DNA of 64,000 bases, from the NCBI RefSeq assembly GCF_011320075.1, contig NZ_JAANPA010000008.1, positions 1-64,000 of the forward strand, read 5' to 3'. A program made the position numbers and the translations under genes. The notes beneath the pieces are model-generated. The model was not told the DNA's origin. It searched no databases and saw only the letters and a list, made by a program, of their open reading frames with translations. The stretch's first letter is position 1; every line of letters begins with the position of its first letter. The stretch is from Sphingosinicella sp. YJ22 (GTDB taxonomy: Bacteria > Pseudomonadota > Alphaproteobacteria > Sphingomonadales > Sphingomonadaceae). Below are positions 59,302-64,000 of the stretch, one piece after another.

Positions 59302-60414
59302 TCAGATCCACCCGATCGAGCTGAAGAAGACCGCGAAGAAGGCGTCGAGAACGATCACCAGGAAGATCGCCTGGACCACCGCGGCGGTGGTCCGGAAGCC
59401 GACTTCCTCATTGTTGTTCCTGACCTGCATGCCCTGGAAGCAGCCGGACACGGCGATGATGATTCCGAACACCGGCGCCTTGATCAGGCAGATGAAGAGG
59501 TCGTTGACCGGAGTCGCCTCGCGCGCGCGCTGGATGAAGGTGATCGGGGTGATGTCGAGCTGCGCCCAGGCGAGCATCATTCCCCCGAAGATCGCCATGA
59601 TCGAGGCGTAGAAGGCGAGCAGCGGCATCGCCAGAACCGTCGCCATCACGCGCGGGAAGACCAAGGCCTCCATCGGCGACACGCCGATCGTGCGCATCGC
59701 ATCGACCTCCTCGGCGAGCTTCATCGAGCCCAGCTGGGCGGCGAAGGCGCTGCCCGAGCGGCCGGCAACCATGATCGCGGTCATCAGCACGCCCAATTCG
59801 CGGAAGCTGATCCGGCTGACCAGGTTGATCGTGTAGAATTCGGCGCCGAACTGGCGGAGCTGCACCGCGCCCTGCTGGGCGATGACGATGCCGACGAGGA
59901 AGCTCATCAGGCCGATGATGCCGAGCGCGTGGACTCCGACGATCTCCAGGCGCTGGACAACCGCGTGCCAGCGCAGCTTGCGCGGCCGCATGATGATCTC
60001 GCCGGTGGTGATCAGAAGCGCGCCGAAGAAGCCGAGCAGGCCGAGCAGGGTTCGGCCCGCCTGGAGGACGGCCTCGCCGATCATCGCGATCACGCGCGAG
60101 AAAGGCGGCGGCGCGTCGGGGCGAAGCTTGGCCGGGCGGTCGGCCGCCGCCGCGACGGTGTCGAGCAGATCGAGCTGCTCCTGGCTCGCGCCGGTCAGCT
60201 CGACCTCATGGTCGCGCCGCAGCCGATGGATGAACCAGGCGCCGACCGTGTCCATGCGGTCGACCTCGGACAGGTCGACGATCAGGCGCTCGCCGGGCTG
60301 AACGTCGACGTCGCGGGTGATGCTTCGGATGCGCGCGAGCGTCATGTTTCCGGAGAAGCTCAGGACCCTGGGCTCGCCCGCGGCGACTTGGCTTGGTTCG
60401 GCGAGTTCGCTCAT
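59302..60414 (-). CDS. MlaE-type permease with N-terminal STAS domain
   Basis: A 370-residue membrane protein. Residues ~1-95 are a STAS-like domain (GERLIVDLSEVDRMDTVGAWFI), which in E. coli is the separate MlaB. Residues ~115-370 form the MlaE permease (QRLEIVGVHALGIIGLMSFLVG, MVAGRSGSAFAAQLGSMKLAEEVDAM). The MlaB-MlaE fusion is a common alphaproteobacterial arrangement. First gene of the operon, divergent from the HAD-IB gene. Confidence 0.93.
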   Translation of the reverse strand: MSELAEPSQVAAGEPRVLSFSGNMTLARIRSITRDVDVQPGERLIVDLSEVDRMDTVGAWFIHRLRRDHEVELTGASQEQLDLLDTVAAAADRPAKLRPDAPPPFSRVIAMIGEAVLQAGRTLLGLLGFFGALLITTGEIIMRPRKLRWHAVVQRLEIVGVHALGIIGLMSFLVGIVIAQQGAVQLRQFGAEFYTINLVSRISFRELGVLMTAIMVAGRSGSAFAAQLGSMKLAEEVDAMRTIGVSPMEALVFPRVMATVLAMPLLAFYASIMAIFGGMMLAWAQLDITPITFIQRAREATPVNDLFICLIKAPVFGIIIAVSGCFQGMQVRNNNEEVGFRTTAAVVQAIFLVIVLDAFFAVFFSSIGWI

Positions 60415-60493
60415 TCGGGCGCGACCCTGCGTTAATTCGGGTTTCGCGGCAAGCGGCTAGACAGGGGGCGGGCGTCATGCTTGGCGGCGGGCC

Positions 60494-61171
60494 ATGACCA
60501 AGGCCGCGCTCGCCATCTACGACATGGACAAGACGGTGACCCGGCGCGCGACCTTCACGCCATTCCTGCTCCATGCGGCGCGGCGGCTGGCGCCGTGGCG
60601 GCTGCTGCTGCTTCCCGGGGTGGCGGTGACCGGCCTCGGCTATGCCTTGAAGCTCTACGACCGGGCGCGCCTGAAGGAGCTCAACTACCGGCTGCTGATC
60701 GGGCACGTCTCACCGGAACGGCTGGAACCGGTGATCCAGAGTTTTGCGGATGCGCAGGTCCGGACGAACATCCTTCGGGGCGCGCGCGAGCGGCTCGCCG
60801 AGGACAGGGCGGCGGGGCGGCGGCTGGTGATGGCGACCGCCTCCTACCGGCTCTACGCGGCGGCGATCGCGCAGCGCCTGGGCTTCGACGACGTCATCGG
60901 CACCGAACAGGCGCTCGACCGCAAAGGCCGGGTGCTGGCGCGGATCGACGGCGCCAATTGCTACGGCGCGGCCAAGCACGACATGATCCTCGCCTGGCTG
61001 GAGCGCGAAGGGCTGGAGCGCGGCGCGCTGCACATCCGCTTCTATTCCGACCATGTCTCGGACGCTGTCGTCCATCACTGGGCCGACGAGGCCTTCGCGA
61101 CCAACGCCCACCAGCGCCTGATCGACGTCGCCAAGGTCGAGGGCTGGGAAGTGCTCGACTGGCGGGAGTAA
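60494..61171 (+). CDS. HAD-IB family phosphatase
   Basis: A 225-residue HAD subfamily IB hydrolase (SerB/CicA-like). Motif I is YDMDKTVT, motif II MATASYRLY, motif III near AAKHDM, and motif IV FYSDHVSD. The first acidic pair D10/D12 is intact. Phosphoserine-type or other phosphate ester substrates are possible. Followed by a large palindromic element. Confidence 0.87.
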   Translation: MTKAALAIYDMDKTVTRRATFTPFLLHAARRLAPWRLLLLPGVAVTGLGYALKLYDRARLKELNYRLLIGHVSPERLEPVIQSFADAQVRTNILRGARERLAEDRAAGRRLVMATASYRLYAAAIAQRLGFDDVIGTEQALDRKGRVLARIDGANCYGAAKHDMILAWLEREGLERGALHIRFYSDHVSDAVVHHWADEAFATNAHQRLIDVAKVEGWEVLDWRE

Positions 61172-61172
61172 G

Positions 61173-61307
61173 AATCCTCCCAGTCCGCGCAGCGGATGGG
61201 GAGGGGGACCGCCGAAGGCGGTGGAGGGGCTGGCGCGGAGATTGCCCCTCCACCACTCGCTTCGCGAGCGGTCCCCCTCCCCATCGCCCTCGGCGACAGG
61301 GAGGATT
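61173..61307. repeat. 135-bp palindromic (cruciform-forming) element
   Basis: Nested inverted repeats: AATCCTCCC/GGGAGGATT at the ends, an 18-bp perfect arm (61195-61212 with 61268-61285), and an inner 11-bp arm (61220-61230 with 61244-61254). Small side hairpins CCGCC-gaa-GGCGG and CTCGC-ttc-GCGAG complete a branched fold. No coding potential, between convergent genes, so it also serves as terminator. It resembles dispersed REP/MITE-type elements of sphingomonads. Confidence 0.75.
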
Positions 61308-61311
61308 GAAG

Positions 61312-62625
61312 TCAGACCGCCCCGAGCGCTTGGTCGAAGTCGGCGATGAGGTCGTCGGGGTCCTCGACGCCGATCGAGATACGGACGAGATTGTCGGTGA
61401 TTCCGAGCGCCTGCTTGCGCTCGTCGGGCACCGACAGGTGGGTCATCGCCGCGGGTGCGCTCGCCAGAGTCTCGGTGCCGCCGAGGCTGACCGCGAGATG
61501 GGCGATCTTGAGCGCGTCGAGGAAGGCGAAGGACTCGCGCTCGCCGCCCTTGAGGTAAAGCGAGAAGGTCGAGCCGGCGCCGGTGCAGTGGCGGCGGTAG
61601 ATGTCGGCCTGGCGGGCGTCGCCGCCATCCTCGAGGAAGCCCAGATAGCCGACGCTCTCCACCTTGGCGTGGTCGCGCAGGAAGGCGCAGACCTTGGCGG
61701 CATTCTCGCCGGCGCGGGTCATGCGCAGCTCAAGGGTCTCCAGCGAGCGGAGCAGCATCCAGGCGGTGTTGGGGTCGGTGATCGTGCCGATCGTGTTGCG
61801 GAGCATGCGGATCTGGTTGATCAGCCCCTTCGAGCCGGTGATCCCGCCCGCGACGAGGTCCGAGTGGCCGCCGGCATATTTGGTCAGCGAATAGACCGAC
61901 AAATCGGCGCCCTGGCGCAGCGGCTGCGCCCACAAAGGCCCGAGGAAGGTGTTGTCGATCGCGATCGGCGGGCGCTCGTCCTCGCCAAACGCGGCGTCGC
62001 GGGCGGCGCGCACCGCCTCGACATCGACGAGGGCGTTGGTCGGGTTGGCCGGGCTTTCGAGATAGATGAGCGACAGGCGGCCCTGCTGCTTGGCGCGGTC
62101 GATCACCGCGGCGATCTCGTCGCCGGTCGCGCCGGCCGGGAAATCGAGCCAGGTCACTCCGAAGCGGCCGAGGATTCGGCCGATCAGAGTCTCGGTCGCG
62201 GCGTAGAGCGGGCCCGAATGGACGATGACGTCGCCGGGCTGGACGAAGGCCAGCAGAAGCGTGGCGATCGCCGACATGCCGCTCGAGAAAGTGAGCGCGT
62301 CCTCGGCATCTTCCCAGACGCTCAGGCGATCCTCGAGGATCTCCTGGTTGGGGCCGTTGAAGCGCGAATAGACGAGGCCCTCGGCGCCACCGGGGCGCTT
62401 GCCGGTGACGCCTTCGAAGTGGCGTTTGCCGGCCGCCGCATTCTCGAACACGAAGGTCGAGGTGAGGAAGATCGGCGGCTTCAGCGAGCCTTCGGACAGG
62501 GCCGGGTCGAAGCCGTGGCCCATCATCAGGGTCGACGGCTTCAGCCGGCGGCCGTTGATCTCGAGAACGTCGCGCTTGGGGCGCCGCCGCGGGGTGGCGC
62601 CGGTCAGTTCGGATTCGTCTTCCAT
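61312..62625 (-). CDS. Trans-sulfuration PLP enzyme (cystathionine gamma-synthase/lyase or methionine gamma-lyase family)
   Basis: A 437-residue PLP enzyme of the Cys/Met-metabolism family. The Schiff-base lysine is K249 in YSLTKYAGGHSD; SSGMSAIATLLLA, YLESPANPTN and DNTFLGPLWAQP are family hallmarks. The specific reaction (gamma-lyase, gamma-synthase or sulfhydrylase) cannot be told from sequence alone. The N terminus has a ~40-residue extension. AGGAGGC is the ribosome site, preceded by a structured leader. Confidence 0.9.
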   Translation of the reverse strand: MEDESELTGATPRRRPKRDVLEINGRRLKPSTLMMGHGFDPALSEGSLKPPIFLTSTFVFENAAAGKRHFEGVTGKRPGGAEGLVYSRFNGPNQEILEDRLSVWEDAEDALTFSSGMSAIATLLLAFVQPGDVIVHSGPLYAATETLIGRILGRFGVTWLDFPAGATGDEIAAVIDRAKQQGRLSLIYLESPANPTNALVDVEAVRAARDAAFGEDERPPIAIDNTFLGPLWAQPLRQGADLSVYSLTKYAGGHSDLVAGGITGSKGLINQIRMLRNTIGTITDPNTAWMLLRSLETLELRMTRAGENAAKVCAFLRDHAKVESVGYLGFLEDGGDARQADIYRRHCTGAGSTFSLYLKGGERESFAFLDALKIAHLAVSLGGTETLASAPAAMTHLSVPDERKQALGITDNLVRISIGVEDPDDLIADFDQALGAV

Positions 62626-62645
62626 GTAAATTGCCTCCTATTCAG

Positions 62646-62730
62646 CCACTCGCATTCGCTGCGTGGAGACCGAGCCTGCCGGAGGTCAGGCTCACCGGCC
62701 GCATCAGGTCGTGCGGCCCCGGGGGGTGAG
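62646..62730 (-). promoter_or_regulatory. Structured 5' leader of the trans-sulfuration gene
   Basis: On the minus strand the leader can form stem CTCACC/GGTGAG (62725-62730 with 62691-62696) enclosing hairpin GGCCGCA/TGCGGCC (62697-62718), then hairpin GAGCCTG/CAGGCTC (62672-62693), then a smaller hairpin at 62646-62666. The enclosing stem and the third-placed hairpin share bases 62691-62693, so they compete. The last hairpin ends ~10 bases before the AGGAGG site. No known SAM riboswitch consensus was matched. Confidence 0.45.
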
Positions 62731-62853
62731 GTCATTTGCCCGCGCGCTCCCTAGACCAACAGGCGGGCACGCCGCTAGCCGCAATGTCGAATAGAATGGC
62801 CGGAGCGGCACTGCACTTGTCGTCGAGCATGGGCCGCTGGTAAGCTCGGCGGC

Positions 62854-63456
62854 ATGCGCGTGGTGCTGACCATCTTCGGCGCAATCCTGGCCTGCTCCGT
62901 GCCGCTTGCGGCGCAGGAGGGCCCCCAAGAACGCTTCAAGGCCTGCCCCGGCGACCCGCGCTGCCCCAGGCAGGTAGATGACCTCATCGAAGCCCTGACC
63001 GGCGAGACCGCCGCGACGGCCGAGGAGGAGGCCGAACCGAGAGTTTCCGCCACGCGCGGATTTTCGCTCAGCCGACCGTCGCCCGCCCGAGTCGGCGCCG
63101 TTTCGGGCGTCGGCGCGACAACACCGCCCACCCTCTATTTCGCGCCCAACAGCGCCGCGCTCGATGCGGCCGCGCGGGGACGACTTGACCAGATGCTCGC
63201 CGTGCTGGTCCGCCAGCCGCAGGTTGCGATCGACATAGAGGGGCATGGCGACAGCAGCGGTCCGGCTGCGCGGAACATGGCGTTGGCCAGTCGCCGAGCC
63301 GAGGCGGTCCGCGACTATCTGTTGTCCGGCGGGCTGCCCGCGTCGGCCATGCGCGCGGTCGGCTACGGCGAATCCCGTCCGGTGGTGGCGACCGCCGACG
63401 GCGTGCGCGAGCCCCTGAACCGCCGGGTGGAGATCGTCTTCCGGATCGCCGAATAG
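62854..63456 (+). CDS. OmpA-family C-terminal domain protein
   Basis: A 200-residue envelope protein: signal peptide (VVLTIFGAILACSVPLAAQ), a linker with two Cys (KACPGDPRCPR), and an OmpA-like peptidoglycan-binding domain at about residues 90-198 (LYFAPNSAALDAAARGRLD, IEGHGDSSGPAARNMALASRRAEAVRDYL, NRRVEIVF). No outer-membrane barrel, so it is probably periplasmic and peptidoglycan-associated. Confidence 0.9.
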   Translation: MRVVLTIFGAILACSVPLAAQEGPQERFKACPGDPRCPRQVDDLIEALTGETAATAEEEAEPRVSATRGFSLSRPSPARVGAVSGVGATTPPTLYFAPNSAALDAAARGRLDQMLAVLVRQPQVAIDIEGHGDSSGPAARNMALASRRAEAVRDYLLSGGLPASAMRAVGYGESRPVVATADGVREPLNRRVEIVFRIAE

Positions 63457-63483
63457 GAGCGTGCCGTACCCCGGCCGCGTCGG

Positions 63484-64000
63484 TCAGCAGCGCCGTTCGA
63501 CGCCGCCTTCGAAGCCGCAGCGCACCATTCCCAGCTCGAACCGCCAGCCGCCCGCGCGCGCCGCCTCGGCGAGCCTCGCCAGCATGGCCGGCGTATCGGG
63601 CCGCTCCTCAGGCACGACCGGGTCCAGGGCCAGCGGCCGGTCGGCCAATGCCAGGATGAGGGCGACGTTGCGCACGTTGTCGCCTTCGTCGGTGAACAGG
63701 ATGTTGTAGACCCTCCGCTCGCCCTCGGTTCGGGCGGGCGGATGATCGCGAAGGTTGGGAATCAGCACCTCGAGCCCCCAGCGGTCGTCGAGGCCGAGCA
63801 GCGCGACCTGTGGCGGCAGGCCGGAATAGTCGACCTCCACCTCGACCAGCCCGAACAGCTCGCCCGAGTCACGCGCGAGAGGGCCTCGCTCCGGCACCAG
63901 GTTGAAGCGGCCGTTGCCGCTCTCCCGGAACGGGCGAAGGTGGTTGAGCTGCGGGCACACCGCCTGAGGCACCTCGGCGACGCGGCTGATGTCGACGTCT
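63484..64000 (-). CDS. Uncharacterised protein, C-terminal part (cut by window edge)
   Basis: At least 172 residues of an open frame reaching the right edge; the start is outside the window, although a GTG at 63972 exists. Visible parts: ISRVAEVPQAVCPQLNHL, VEVEVDYSGLPPQVALLGLDD, NILFTDEGDNVRNVALILALAD and a C terminus ending in GGVERRC. Two of the Cys may be paired. No family recognised. It converges with the ompA-like gene about 27 bases away. Confidence 0.65.
   Translation of the reverse strand, partial: DVDISRVAEVPQAVCPQLNHLRPFRESGNGRFNLVPERGPLARDSGELFGLVEVEVDYSGLPPQVALLGLDDRWGLEVLIPNLRDHPPARTEGERRVYNILFTDEGDNVRNVALILALADRPLALDPVVPEERPDTPAMLARLAEAARAGGWRFELGMVRCGFEGGVERRC

Noticed and set aside
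62626-62740. SAM-II, SAM-I or SAH riboswitch before the trans-sulfuration gene
   Set aside because: The conserved cores of these classes are not visible; only reported as an unassigned structured leader.

Overview
The window is GC-rich (by eye roughly two thirds G+C), densely packed chromosomal DNA from an alphaproteobacterium. The gene content points to the Sphingomonadales: a GapR/DUF2312 protein, an ATP12-type F1 chaperone, a MidA-like methyltransferase, a YlxR-L7Ae fusion in the rimP-nusA-infB operon, STAS-MlaE/MlaF/MlaD lipid transport, and many short lineage-type proteins. This assignment is inference from the genes; no rRNA or tRNA gene was recognised.

Layout. 1-3459 (minus): the translation/transcription operon rimP-nusA-ylxR-infB, with infB running off the left edge. 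3661-9262: a quinoprotein sugar dehydrogenase lipoprotein, a GFA protein, trmB, an EamA transporter, a threonine-aldolase-like enzyme and two adjacent PilZ genes. 9286-13950: gapR, pyruvate kinase, a membrane-anchored nuclease, MgtC, an NTF2-fold protein, a KTSC protein and two uncharacterised genes. 14288-18382: class I ribonucleotide reductase, nrdA and nrdB separated by four tiny membrane-protein genes, ended by a run of hairpins. 18.4-21.6 kb: an accessory-looking stretch with a candidate modification-dependent HNH endonuclease, three short Cys-containing proteins and a DNA-binding-like protein whose Shine-Dalgarno is buried in a hairpin. 21.7-31.8 kb: PHB-depolymerase-type esterase, acyl-CoA ligase, lgt, and a packed plus-strand run (midA-like, GNAT, RluA, PaiB-like, HAD, ATP12). 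31.8-37.5 kb: gmk, DUF1697, a 54-aa zinc-ribbon gene, fumC, SspB, HIT and an amino-acid permease. 37.6-45.3 kb: an adenosine-kinase-like enzyme, lnt, metK, pepN, HAD, and type B L36. 45.4-47.1 kb: a haem peroxidase closely resembling animal cyclooxygenase. 47.3-51.4 kb: DUF4136 lipoprotein, M14 carboxypeptidase, gpmA, a second adenosine-kinase-like gene and a LOG-family protein. 51.4-56.8 kb: small lipoproteins, rarD, YdeI-like, a lone cyclase-homology domain and a DSD1-type PLP enzyme. 56.8-60.4 kb: the Mla-type lipid ABC transporter. 60.5-64 kb: a HAD-IB phosphatase, a 135-bp palindromic element, a trans-sulfuration enzyme with a structured leader, an OmpA-type protein and an unknown gene cut by the right edge.

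How they fit together. Lgt and Lnt (lipoprotein maturation), at least six lipobox proteins, an Mla transporter and an OmpA-like protein give the window a strong cell-envelope theme. metK, a trans-sulfuration enzyme and two adenosine-kinase-like proteins touch methionine/SAM/adenosine metabolism; pyk, gpmA and fumC are central carbon genes.

The most unusual items are the cyclooxygenase-like haem peroxidase, which keeps the catalytic Tyr and proximal His but has Asp where the distal His should be; the winged-helix/PUA-like/HNH endonuclease; and several structured 5' leaders (20817-20838, 23020-23075, 62646-62730). No CRISPR array, transposase or complete prophage was seen.
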